NCBI GenBank assembly: GCA_004557905.1
Contig: SFFH01000018.1
Coordinates: 1 to 60,783, forward strand
Reading direction: 5' to 3'
DNA length: 60,783 bases
Origin: Clostridiales bacterium
GTDB taxonomy: Bacteria; Bacillota; Clostridia; Christensenellales; Aristaeellaceae
In this document: in pieces, positions 49,400 through 57,126 of the stretch
How positions within the stretch are numbered: the stretch's first letter is position 1
Layout of the letters: every line of letters starts with the position of its first letter
Position numbers and translations under genes: made by a program
Notes under the pieces: generated by a model
What the model saw: the letters and a program-made list of their open reading frames with translations, nothing else
Databases searched by the model: none
What the model was told of the DNA's origin: nothing

Positions 49400-49474
49400 G
49401 CGGTAGTAGCTCAGTGGTAGAGTGCCACCTTGCCAAGGTGGATGTCGCGAGTCCGAATCTCGTCTACCGCTCCA
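49400..49474 (+). tRNA. tRNA-Gly (GCC anticodon)
   Basis: Acceptor GCGGTAG (49400-49406) pairs with CTACCGC, discriminator T, CCA encoded. Stem CCACC/GGTGG with loop TTGCCAA gives GCC. Confidence 0.95.
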
Positions 49475-49478
49475 CTGT

Positions 49479-49567
49479 GCGGGTGTAGCTCAATCCATTA
49501 GCTCAGTTGGTAGAGCACCTGACTCTTAATCAGGGTGTCCCGGGTTCGAGCCCCTGATGGTGCACCA
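49479..49567 (+). tRNA. Damaged tRNA-Lys (CTT) joined to a tRNA-Gly-like 5' end
   Basis: The body 49492-49567 is a tRNA-Lys: D arm TAGCTCAGTTGGTAGAGC, loop CTCTTAA (anticodon CTT), T loop TTCGAGC, CCA. The 3' acceptor strand ATGGTGC needs GCACCAT at the 5' side, but the sequence there is AATCCAT, so only the last four pairs form. One T-stem pair is also mismatched. Directly upstream is GCGGGTGTAGCTCAAT (49479-49494), which looks like the 5' end of a tRNA-Gly. The unit thus looks like a junction between two tRNA genes, and its function is doubtful. Confidence 0.7.
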
Positions 49568-49572
49568 GAAAG

Positions 49573-49606
49573 CCTGAAGGCATTTGCTTTCAGGTTTTTC
49601 TTTTTT
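49573..49606 (+). terminator. Terminator of the tRNA cluster
   Basis: CCTGAA (49573-49578) / TTCAGG (49589-49594) followed by TTTTTCTTTTTT. Confidence 0.8.
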
Positions 49607-49691
49607 ATGCAACAAACATGGCCTTGAGACACGATCTCTGGGCCATGTTTTGCAAATTCAAGCACATGCAGGCTTGTCAAAGGCGCGCTCG

Positions 49692-50642
49692 TCAGTTCTG
49701 CCGTGCCACCATGGACAGGTCGTTCATATCCAGCATGACGACGTTTTCCACGGGCGCCTGCTCGGGATTCTGGAACAGCCTCTTGCGGTATTCGTTGGGC
49801 GTGATGCCGTATGTCTTGCGGAACGTCTTGAGAAAGCTGCTGTAATCGGAAAAGCCGCTTTCCGTGCAGGCCGCCAGGATACTCTTTCCTTCTCCGAGCG
49901 CGTTTTTGAAGTGCTGGAGCCGAAGGCCGGTGAGGTAGCCGTGAATGCTCTCCATCGTGTATTCGCGGAACACGCGGCTGATGTGGCTGCGGCTGACATA
50001 CAGGTAATCCGTCAGCTGGTTGATGGAGAACGAGGGATCGGTATAGTGCTGCTGAATGAATTTCTGTGCCTTGCTGACCAAGGCGGAGCTGGCGTCGGCC
50101 TCTGCCATATTACCCTCACCGGAGCAGGCACAAAGAATGAGCAGGAGCTCTGTCAGCTGTCCGCGGAAGAGGATGTCCCGCTGATGCGGCGGCATCTGGC
50201 TGTATTTGCCGATCCGGATGAACAGATCGCGGATGCCCCAGGAGGAGACAAAATCCGCGTTGAAGACGATGGGGCACTTTTCCCTGAAGCAGTTTTCAAA
50301 GCCCAGCGATTCTGCGACCTCGTTGAACCTGTCCCGGTCCACCTGAAGCAGAAGGCGTTCGCTGACCTTTTTTCCCACGTCGTAGCGCCCCATGTGAAAG
50401 ACCTCGTCCGGGAAAATGATCAGATCGCCCTTGGTCACATGGTACAGGCTGCCGCTGCAGGAATAGAGCACCTCGCCGCTGATGGGCAGAATCAGCTCGT
50501 AATAGGGATGGCTGTGGACGACGGAGCAGACGTTCTTTTTGTTCGTATACCAGCCGACCACCATGCCGGCACTGGGCAGCACCTGGCGCGCCTGATCCTG
50601 AGTCAGCTGAGAATCGACATAATGCGCGATTGTGTGAACCAT
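49692..50642 (-). CDS. AraC family transcriptional regulator
   Basis: A 316-residue AraC/XylS-type regulator. The N-terminal cupin-like sensor domain has HSHPYYELILPISGEVLYSCSG and GDLIIFPDEVFHMGRYD. The C-terminal DNA-binding domain (residues ~205-300) has two HTHs: SINQLTDYLYVSRSHISRVFREY and ILAACTESGFSDYSSFLKTFRKTYGITPNEYRK, the diagnostic AraC end. The sensor layout suits sugar ligands. It is divergent from the ycxB-like gene and upstream of the TRAP and GH31 genes, which it may control (inference). AAGGGG lies 8 nt before ATG. Confidence 0.93.
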   Translation of the reverse strand: MVHTIAHYVDSQLTQDQARQVLPSAGMVVGWYTNKKNVCSVVHSHPYYELILPISGEVLYSCSGSLYHVTKGDLIIFPDEVFHMGRYDVGKKVSERLLLQVDRDRFNEVAESLGFENCFREKCPIVFNADFVSSWGIRDLFIRIGKYSQMPPHQRDILFRGQLTELLLILCACSGEGNMAEADASSALVSKAQKFIQQHYTDPSFSINQLTDYLYVSRSHISRVFREYTMESIHGYLTGLRLQHFKNALGEGKSILAACTESGFSDYSSFLKTFRKTYGITPNEYRKRLFQNPEQAPVENVVMLDMNDLSMVARQN

Positions 50643-50682
50643 GCAAATCCCCTTCCTTGGTATGTGTATACCGGGCTGAATC

Positions 50683-50762
50683 CATTATAGCGAGGATGAG
50701 CACAATTTGCAATGTTTATGAGACAAAAACACAAGATAACATCGTCAAAAATCGCTATAATG
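50683..50762. promoter_or_regulatory. Divergent promoters bearing an 11-bp inverted repeat
   Basis: The araC-type promoter reads TTGCAA (50707-50712), 17-bp spacer, TATAAT (50684-50689) on the minus strand. A plus-strand TATAAT lies at 50756-50761 with a poor -35. Both -10 elements are part of one perfect inverted repeat: CATTATAGCGA at 50683-50693 and TCGCTATAATG at 50752-50762. Confidence 0.6.
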
Positions 50763-50856
50763 ACGACAGTGAAAGAAGAACGGGAGAAATTGGCACAGAA
50801 GGTGAACAAATCATTCTGTGCAGAATCTACGAAAACATACAGGAGATATCGCGGAA

Positions 50857-51429
50857 ATGAAGCACGGCCTCGTGTTCTATACCTGCAGGACGGAATTTGA
50901 CGAGAATGCCATCCGTCTTATGTTCAAAACGGAGTACTTTACCTATGAAAAAAAGCTCCTTTTGATGCGGGTCGCCTTTGCAGCAGTGCTTCTTGCGGTC
51001 GGCATGCTGACGCGTCTGCCTATCGGAGTGCGGATTTTGTGCATGCTGGTCGGCGTATGGCTGCTGGTGGCGATGGATTTTCCCAGCAAGGTTCGCGCGG
51101 AGGGCGTGATCCAGCGCCGGGGCGGCACGACCTCGCAGGTGCACCTGACCTTCAATGACACGGAGATTCAGGTGGAACAGAGACAGAGGATTCCCTATGC
51201 CAGCGTGGACAGGCTGGTGGAGGACGACGCCTATTTCATCATTTTTCAGAACAAGCAGACGGCGGTGATGGCGGCCAAGGCCGGCCTGGAGCCATGCGAT
51301 CCCGATGCTTTCCGCGCATTCATCGAAAAGAAGACGGGGAAGGAATTCGGCCGCAACGTCAACCTGCTCTCGATGAACCTCTTTGATCTGCTGGGGTCCG
51401 CCAAGGGGAAGAAGCGGACGAAGCGGTAA
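50857..51429 (+). CDS. YcxB-like membrane protein
   Basis: A 190-residue protein of unknown function. After a short N-terminal part (RLMFKTEYFTYEKKLLL) come two hydrophobic helices (residues ~32-72, with a short turn at TRLPIGV), then a C-terminal soluble domain with VHLTFNDTEIQVEQRQRIPYASVDRLVEDDAYFIIFQNKQTAVM, which matches the YcxB-like C-terminal pattern (Y..V....D..Y.....). AGGAG lies 11 nt before ATG 50857. Divergent from the AraC gene. Confidence 0.7.
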   Translation: MKHGLVFYTCRTEFDENAIRLMFKTEYFTYEKKLLLMRVAFAAVLLAVGMLTRLPIGVRILCMLVGVWLLVAMDFPSKVRAEGVIQRRGGTTSQVHLTFNDTEIQVEQRQRIPYASVDRLVEDDAYFIIFQNKQTAVMAAKAGLEPCDPDAFRAFIEKKTGKEFGRNVNLLSMNLFDLLGSAKGKKRTKR

Positions 51430-51547
51430 ACGCAAGCGATGCATGAAGCGGCTGCCAGCCGTTCAGAAGTGGAACCTGCCGGAGTAGTCCGGTTAACCTG
51501 CGAACCGATAAAAATCGGCAAGCGACAAAAAAAGGAGGAACCTCAAC
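51430..51547 (+). other. Spacer before the TRAP operon
   Basis: 118 nt with a small CGGCT/AGCCG hairpin near 51451 and a strong AAGGAGG before dctP. No clear promoter, so the TRAP genes could be read through from upstream or use an activated promoter. Confidence 0.4.
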
Positions 51548-52519
51548 ATGAAAAAGACCCTGTGCGTACTGTTTGCGGCTGTCCTGCTGCTGGCTGTGTC
51601 CATCCCCGCGATGGCTGCAACCAACATGAAGCTGGCTCACAACCTGGCAGAGGATCATGCGGTGCACATCCAGCTGACGGCCTTCGCCGACGCTGTGCGC
51701 GAGAAGACGGGCGGTGAAATCAACATCGAAGTCGTGCCCAATGGTACGCTCGGCTCCGAGGGCGCTGTGCTGGAGCAGGTTGGCTACGGCATGGTGGAGA
51801 TGACCAAGGTCTCTGCGGCCACCCTGGGCAACTTTGCCTCCGAGTGGAACGCGCTGTCCGTTCCGTATGTGTTCAACGATCAGGAGCACTACTACAACGT
51901 CATGGACGGCGAGATCGCGAAGGATCTGTACCTGACCACCGAGGATCAGGGCTTCATCGGCCTGTTCTGGCTGGATTCCGGCGCCCGCTCCTTCTACACC
52001 AAGGACAAGGCCATCCGCACCCCGGCTGACCTGGCCGGCCTGAAGATCCGTACCATGGACTCCCAGATGGCGATCGACATGATGGCGGCCATGGGCGGCT
52101 CCGCGACCGTTATGAGCTACTCCGAGATCTACACCGGCATGCAGCAGGGCGTCATCGACGGTGCTGAGAACAACGTCACCGCCATGCGCGACCACAAGGA
52201 CGTCACCAAGTACTACTGCTTCGACGCCCACACCCGCATCCCGGACATCGTCGTCATCTCTACCGACACCTGGAACTCCCTGACCGAGGAGCAGCAGCAG
52301 ATCATGATGGAGTGCGCGGCTGCGGCTTCTGACGAGTACAAGGCCCGCTGGACTGCCTTCGAGGAGGAAGTCATGGCTGCCGCCGACGGCGTTGAGTTCA
52401 TCCGCGACGTGGATATCCCGGCGTTCCAGGCTGCCTGCGCCGGCATCTACGAGAACCTGAAGAACACAGATCCGACCGTCTACTCCATCGTGGAGAAGAT
52501 CCAGGAAGCCGGCAAGTAA
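51548..52519 (+). CDS. TRAP transporter solute-binding protein (DctP)
   Basis: A 323-residue extracellular binding protein of the DctP family. Signal peptide ends near PAMAAT. Family landmarks: LAHNLAEDHAVHIQLTAFADAVREKTGGEINIEVVPNG, LGSEGAVLEQVGYGMVEM, LAGLKIRTMDSQMAIDMM with the carboxylate-binding Arg, and YSEIYTGMQQGVIDGAENN. TRAP binding proteins take up organic acids, often hexuronates. AAGGAGG lies 9 nt before ATG. A strong hairpin follows the gene. Confidence 0.95.
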   Translation: MKKTLCVLFAAVLLLAVSIPAMAATNMKLAHNLAEDHAVHIQLTAFADAVREKTGGEINIEVVPNGTLGSEGAVLEQVGYGMVEMTKVSAATLGNFASEWNALSVPYVFNDQEHYYNVMDGEIAKDLYLTTEDQGFIGLFWLDSGARSFYTKDKAIRTPADLAGLKIRTMDSQMAIDMMAAMGGSATVMSYSEIYTGMQQGVIDGAENNVTAMRDHKDVTKYYCFDAHTRIPDIVVISTDTWNSLTEEQQQIMMECAAAASDEYKARWTAFEEEVMAAADGVEFIRDVDIPAFQAACAGIYENLKNTDPTVYSIVEKIQEAGK

Positions 52520-52545
52520 TACCTGAGAAACCTGCCTGCATAGCG

Positions 52546-52583
52546 GCAGCAGCCCAATTGCCGTAAGGAAATTGGGCTGCTGC
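52546..52583 (+). other. Perfect 14-bp hairpin between dctP and dctQ
   Basis: GCAGCAGCCCAATT (52546-52559) pairs with AATTGGGCTGCTGC (52570-52583), 10-nt loop, with no T run. It is better suited to mRNA stabilisation or processing than to termination, and would raise dctP over the membrane genes. Confidence 0.7.
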
Positions 52584-52665
52584 TGTGTAGGGCAGGGAGG
52601 GAACGGACAGCCGGACGCGATGGACGGCGCCCGCTTCCCTCCGATCAACAGAGGAGACGAGTATC

Positions 52666-53142
52666 ATGAAAAAGGTAGATAAAATCCTGGATGCCGTCAT
52701 GCGCTGCCTCATGGCCATTGCCATGTTCGCACTGCTGGCCGGCGGCACCTGGCAGATTTTCACCCGCTGGATTCTGAAGAATCCGTCCACCTTCACCGAC
52801 GAGTTCCTGCGCTACGTGCTGATCTGGGCTTCCATGATCGGCTCCGCATACTGCTTCTACAAGGATGAGCACCTTGCGCTTGACCTGGTCAAGGATCGCC
52901 TGCACGGCAAGGCGAAGGTTGCGCTGACCGTCTTCATCGAGGCAATGATCCTGTTCTTCATCTGCTACGTCTTCGTGTACGGCGGCTGGCAGCTGATGGC
53001 CAAGGCAAAGAAGGTTTCTTCCGTCATGCGCATTCCGTACAAGACGCTGTATGCCATCGTTCCGATTTCCGGCGTGATGGTTGTGGTCGCTCGCGTCCTC
53101 AAGTACATCCAGATGTTTACTGAGAAGGGAGGAAAGCAGTAA
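52666..53142 (+). CDS. TRAP transporter small permease (DctQ)
   Basis: A 158-residue membrane protein with four hydrophobic helices. The GGTWQIFTRWILKNPSTFTDEFLRYVLIWASMIGSAYCFYKDEHLALD region is the standard DctQ signature, including the W..E/D...R pattern. Partner of the large subunit. Stop overlaps the dctM start (TAATG). Confidence 0.94.
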   Translation: MKKVDKILDAVMRCLMAIAMFALLAGGTWQIFTRWILKNPSTFTDEFLRYVLIWASMIGSAYCFYKDEHLALDLVKDRLHGKAKVALTVFIEAMILFFICYVFVYGGWQLMAKAKKVSSVMRIPYKTLYAIVPISGVMVVVARVLKYIQMFTEKGGKQ

Positions 53143-54461
53143 TGGTTGCGCAGTCCATTCTCGTGCTTTTCGGCTCGTTCTTCGTCATGCTCTTTGCCGG
53201 CGTTCCGATCTCTGCCGGCATCGGCATCGCGTCCTGCCTGACCGCGTTTTCCGCGGGCATGCCGTTTGACAAGTTCGCGTTCGTCGCGGCGCAGAAGTGC
53301 TTCGACGGCGTCGACTCCTTCTCCCTGCTGGCACTGCCGTTCTTCTCCCTGGGCGGCAACATCATGAACAAGGGCGGCATCGCCAAGCGCCTGGTGCGTC
53401 TGGCGCGCCTGCTGGTGGGCAAGGTGCCGGGCTATCTGGCGGCCACCAACGTGCTGGCGAACATGTTCTTCGGCGCGGTTTCCGGCTCCTCCGTTGCGGC
53501 GACCTCCGCGATGGGCTCCATCATGAGCCCGCTGGAGGCGGACGAGGGCTATGACCCGAACTACTCCGCTGCGGTTAACATCTGCTCTGCGCCGACCGGC
53601 ATTCTGATTCCGCCGTCTGGTCCGCTGATTCTTTACTCCATCACCGCCGGCGGCGTCTCCGTCGCGGCGCTGTTCATGGGCGGCTATCTGACCGGCGCGC
53701 TGCTGGGCATCGCGGTCATCGCTGTGGCCATCTACCTGGCCATCAAGAAGGGCTACAAGGCCTCCACGGTCAAGGAAGAGGCTTCGACACTCAAGATCGT
53801 CATCGACGCGGTTCCGTCCCTGCTGGCGGTCATCATCGTCATGGGCGGCATCCTGGGCGGCATCTTCACGGCGACCGAGGCCGGCGTGGTCATGTGCCTG
53901 TACTGCGGCTTGCTGGCGATCATCTATCGTGAGATGGACCTCAAGACCTTCTACAACCTGCTGGCTGACACGATGAAGAGCAGTGCGACGATCCTGTTCC
54001 TGATCGCGGCTTCCTCCATCATGTCCTACGTCATGTCCTACACGGGCATCCCGGCGGCCATCTCCCAGATGCTCATGAGCATCTCCAGCAACCGCTACGT
54101 GCTGCTGCTGATCATGAACGTCTTCCTGCTGGTCATGGGCATGTTCCTAGATCTGACCCCGGCCGTGCTGATCTTCACGCCGATCTTCCTGCCGATCGCC
54201 CGCAGCATCGGCATGAGCGACGTGCACTTCGGCCTCATGCTGATCATGAACCTGGGCATCGGCTCCGTCACCCCGCCGGTCGGCTCCTGCCTGTTCGTCG
54301 GCTGCGGCGTTGGCCATGTCAAGATCGAGGGTGTCACCAAGTACATCGTTCCGATGTTCGCGGCGATGGTCATCGCGCTGTTCCTGGTCACGTTCATCCC
54401 GGCGATTCCGCTGTGCGTGCCGAAGCTGTGCGGCCTGATTCCGTCGCTGTGGTGGAACTGA
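53142..54461 (+). CDS. TRAP transporter large permease (DctM)
   Basis: A 439-residue sodium-driven permease with about twelve hydrophobic segments. Signature parts: LFAGVPISAGIGIASCLT, LLALPFFSLGGNIMNKGGIAKRL, ANMFFGAVSGSSVAATSAMGSIM (Na-site-type loop), GILIPPSGPLILYS and IGSVTPPVGSCLFVGCGVG. With DctP and DctQ it makes a complete high-affinity importer for a carboxylate sugar or acid. Confidence 0.95.
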   Translation: MVAQSILVLFGSFFVMLFAGVPISAGIGIASCLTAFSAGMPFDKFAFVAAQKCFDGVDSFSLLALPFFSLGGNIMNKGGIAKRLVRLARLLVGKVPGYLAATNVLANMFFGAVSGSSVAATSAMGSIMSPLEADEGYDPNYSAAVNICSAPTGILIPPSGPLILYSITAGGVSVAALFMGGYLTGALLGIAVIAVAIYLAIKKGYKASTVKEEASTLKIVIDAVPSLLAVIIVMGGILGGIFTATEAGVVMCLYCGLLAIIYREMDLKTFYNLLADTMKSSATILFLIAASSIMSYVMSYTGIPAAISQMLMSISSNRYVLLLIMNVFLLVMGMFLDLTPAVLIFTPIFLPIARSIGMSDVHFGLMLIMNLGIGSVTPPVGSCLFVGCGVGHVKIEGVTKYIVPMFAAMVIALFLVTFIPAIPLCVPKLCGLIPSLWWN

Positions 54462-54483
54462 TCGAAACTGAAAACCCCTTCAT

Positions 54484-54536
54484 GGCGGCAGTTACCGTCT
54501 TCACAGGTGACTGTGGAAACGGTCTGCCGCCGTTTT
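54484..54536 (+). terminator. Long imperfect hairpin after dctM
   Basis: GGCGGCAG/CTGCCGCC, ACCGT/ACGGT and CACAG/CTGTG stack into one long hairpin with a GTGA loop, followed by GTTTTATG. Probably a partial terminator before the GH31 genes. Confidence 0.7.
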
Positions 54537-54571
54537 ATGTACCCTGAATCATGAAAGGAGTGACCGTCACC

Positions 54572-57067
54572 ATGAAAATCTGCTCTCGATTTGCCGGTAT
54601 GGAGACGAAGGGCGGCTGCTATTTGGTGCATACGGACAACGCCGACCTGAAGATTGTCTTCGTGACCGACGAAATCGTCCGCGTCCGCGCTTCCTTTGAC
54701 AAGGAGCTGGCGGAGGAAAGCTACATCCTGATGACGACTGCGTGGGAGGATCGCCTCGACCCGCTGTTTGAGGGCGAGCGCACGCGTGTGGCGCCCGTCG
54801 TGCCGTCAGTGGAGGAGACCGACAGCACGATCACGTTTGCCACGGCTGCGGTGAAGCTGGTGCTGGAAAAGAATCCGTTGTGCCTGGCGCTTTTCAACGC
54901 CGAGGGCGTGGAGCTATACCGGACGATCTCCGGCAGCCCGTTCATTCTGGACAGCAACAACCGCGTCGTCTCCCGCGCGCGCATGGAGGAGGAGGACTGC
55001 TTCTACGGCTTTGGCGAGAAGGCAGGACTGCTCAACAAGAACAAGACCTTCCTGCGTGAGCGCGCCACCGACGCCATGGGCTACGACGCGGAGAAGATGG
55101 ACACGCTCTACAAGCACATCCCGTTCTACATCCGCTTGAGCAGAAGCACGCAGAAGGCGGTCGGTGTGTTCTATCACAACTTCTACGAGTCCGTGTTCAA
55201 CATGGGCTGCGAGAAGAGCAACTACTGGCCGCGCTACACCTACTGGCAGGCTGACGGCGGCGACATCGACATGTTCCTGCTGGCCGGCGATACGATTGCG
55301 CGCGTCGTGGACAACTACACGCTGCTGACCGGCCGTCCGGCGCTGCTGCCCAAGCGCGGCCTGGGCTATCAGGGCAGTTCCATGTACTATCCGGAGCTGG
55401 AAAAGGACAGCGACGACGCCGTGATCGGCTTCATCGACACCATCAAGGAGGAAGGATTCCCGATCGATGGCTTCCATCTGTCCAGCGGCTACACAAGCTA
55501 CAACAACAAGCGCTGCGTGTTCACCTGGAATACGGACCGCTTCAAGGATCCGCGCGCGTATTTCGCAGCGATGAACGAGCGCGGTGCACAGAACGTGCCC
55601 AACATCAAGCCGGGCATCCTGCTCATGCACCCGTGGTTCAAGGAGTTCGAGGAGAAGGACGTCTTCGTCAAGGACAGCGAGGATCCTTCCAAGTACGCCG
55701 TCGGCTCCTGGTGGGGCGGCGACGGCGCGTTCTGGGATTACACCAAGCCCGAGGCGCGCGAGGCCTGGAAGAAGTACATGACCGACAGCCTCATCGACGT
55801 GGGCACCAACTCCATCTGGAACGACAACTGCGAGTACGATTCGCTGCTGGACAAGGACGCGACGGTGGACTTTGACGGCAAGGGCGGCACGATCGCCGCG
55901 CTCAAGCCGATCATGTGCACGCTCATGTGCAAGCTGAGCAACGATGCTGTCCGCGAGCATGATCCGTCCGCCCGCCCGTACAGCGTGTGCCGCTCCGGCT
56001 CCGCCGGCATCCAGCGCTACGCACAGACCTGGTGCGGTGACAACTACACCAGCTGGAAGAGCCTCAAGTACAACATCCCGATCATCACGGGCATGGGCCT
56101 GTCCGGCCAGCCGAACGAGGGCGCTGACATTGGCGGCTTTGCCGGCCCGGCGCCGGAGGAGGAGCTGTTTGTCCGCTGGGTGCAGCAGGGCATCTTCCAG
56201 GCGCGATTCTCCATCCATTCCGCCAGCAACGACAATACCGTTACCGAGCCGTGGATGTTCCGCGACAGCGCGGACATCATCCGCGACGCCATTCTGCTGC
56301 GCTATCGTCTGACGCCGTATCTGTACAGCGCGGAGTATGAGGCGACGCAGACCGGCGCGCCAATCATGCGCGCACTCGTCTACGAGTTCCAGAACGACGA
56401 GAACGTCTACGACAGCAGCTTCGACTTCATGTTCGGCCGTGACATTCTCGTGGCCAACGTCCTGGAGAAGGGCGCGAAGACCCGCAGCGTCTACCTGCCC
56501 AAGGGCACGAAGTGGTATGACTGGGGCAACAAGTTCGCTTGCTACGAGGGCGGCCAGACCATCGAGGTGCCGGTGGACATGACCAGCATTCCGATGTTCC
56601 TGCGCGAGGGTGCGATCATCCCGATGGCGGACAACCAGCTCATGAGCATGGAGCGCGACTGCGTGAAGAACCTGCACCTGGTCATGGTGCCGGGCGAGGA
56701 TCGCGTCTATACCTGCTATGAGGACGACGGCGTGACCAACGACTTCAAGCAGGGCGTGTACCGCCGCACGAAGATCGCCATGACCGGCAAGAACGTGGTC
56801 AAGGTGGCCTTCACGTCCGAGGGCAGCTACCGCGACAGCGTCGAGACCGTGATGGTGGAGATGGTCCGCAAGGATCGCAGCCCGTTCTGGGTGGCGCTGG
56901 GCGACAGGAAGCTCCCGCATTTCCTCAACCGCAAGAAGTTCGACGCGGCGCAGGAGGGCTGGTATTACAGCCAGAGCAAGCGCGCTGTGGAGATCAAGTA
57001 CGCCAATCCGAAGAAGGATACGACGCTGACCGTCTCCTTCGAGGACTTCGACCTCATTGGCATGTGA
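54572..57067 (+). CDS. GH31 family alpha-glycosidase (first of tandem pair)
   Basis: An 831-residue glycoside hydrolase family 31 enzyme without a signal peptide, so intracellular. The N-terminal beta domain includes FYGFGEKAGLLNKNKTF, typical of GH31. In the TIM barrel, SIWNDNCEYD places the nucleophile Asp418 in WND, but the usual WNDM-E is WNDN-E here. CGDNYTSWKSLKYN gives acid/base Asp490, and GLSGQPNEGADIGGF and MRALVYEF follow. C-terminal beta-sandwich domains end the protein. GH31 includes alpha-glucosidases, xylosidases, sulfoquinovosidases, galactosidases and transglycosylases; specificity is open. Start chosen at ATG 54572, since the ATG at 54551 contains the AAAGGAG site. Followed 59 nt later by a paralogue. 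Confidence 0.9.
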   Translation: MKICSRFAGMETKGGCYLVHTDNADLKIVFVTDEIVRVRASFDKELAEESYILMTTAWEDRLDPLFEGERTRVAPVVPSVEETDSTITFATAAVKLVLEKNPLCLALFNAEGVELYRTISGSPFILDSNNRVVSRARMEEEDCFYGFGEKAGLLNKNKTFLRERATDAMGYDAEKMDTLYKHIPFYIRLSRSTQKAVGVFYHNFYESVFNMGCEKSNYWPRYTYWQADGGDIDMFLLAGDTIARVVDNYTLLTGRPALLPKRGLGYQGSSMYYPELEKDSDDAVIGFIDTIKEEGFPIDGFHLSSGYTSYNNKRCVFTWNTDRFKDPRAYFAAMNERGAQNVPNIKPGILLMHPWFKEFEEKDVFVKDSEDPSKYAVGSWWGGDGAFWDYTKPEAREAWKKYMTDSLIDVGTNSIWNDNCEYDSLLDKDATVDFDGKGGTIAALKPIMCTLMCKLSNDAVREHDPSARPYSVCRSGSAGIQRYAQTWCGDNYTSWKSLKYNIPIITGMGLSGQPNEGADIGGFAGPAPEEELFVRWVQQGIFQARFSIHSASNDNTVTEPWMFRDSADIIRDAILLRYRLTPYLYSAEYEATQTGAPIMRALVYEFQNDENVYDSSFDFMFGRDILVANVLEKGAKTRSVYLPKGTKWYDWGNKFACYEGGQTIEVPVDMTSIPMFLREGAIIPMADNQLMSMERDCVKNLHLVMVPGEDRVYTCYEDDGVTNDFKQGVYRRTKIAMTGKNVVKVAFTSEGSYRDSVETVMVEMVRKDRSPFWVALGDRKLPHFLNRKKFDAAQEGWYYSQSKRAVEIKYANPKKDTTLTVSFEDFDLIGM

Positions 57068-57126
57068 CAAAGCGCAGGGAAGGCGGCGCTGCCGCCTCTT
57101 CCCATCCCTGAGAAGGAGGAAGCATT

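Noticed and set aside
54914..57070. Long minus-strand frames opposite both GH31 genes (also 58069-60297)
   Set aside because: Composition-driven shadows; the sense-strand GH31 frames carry catalytic motifs.
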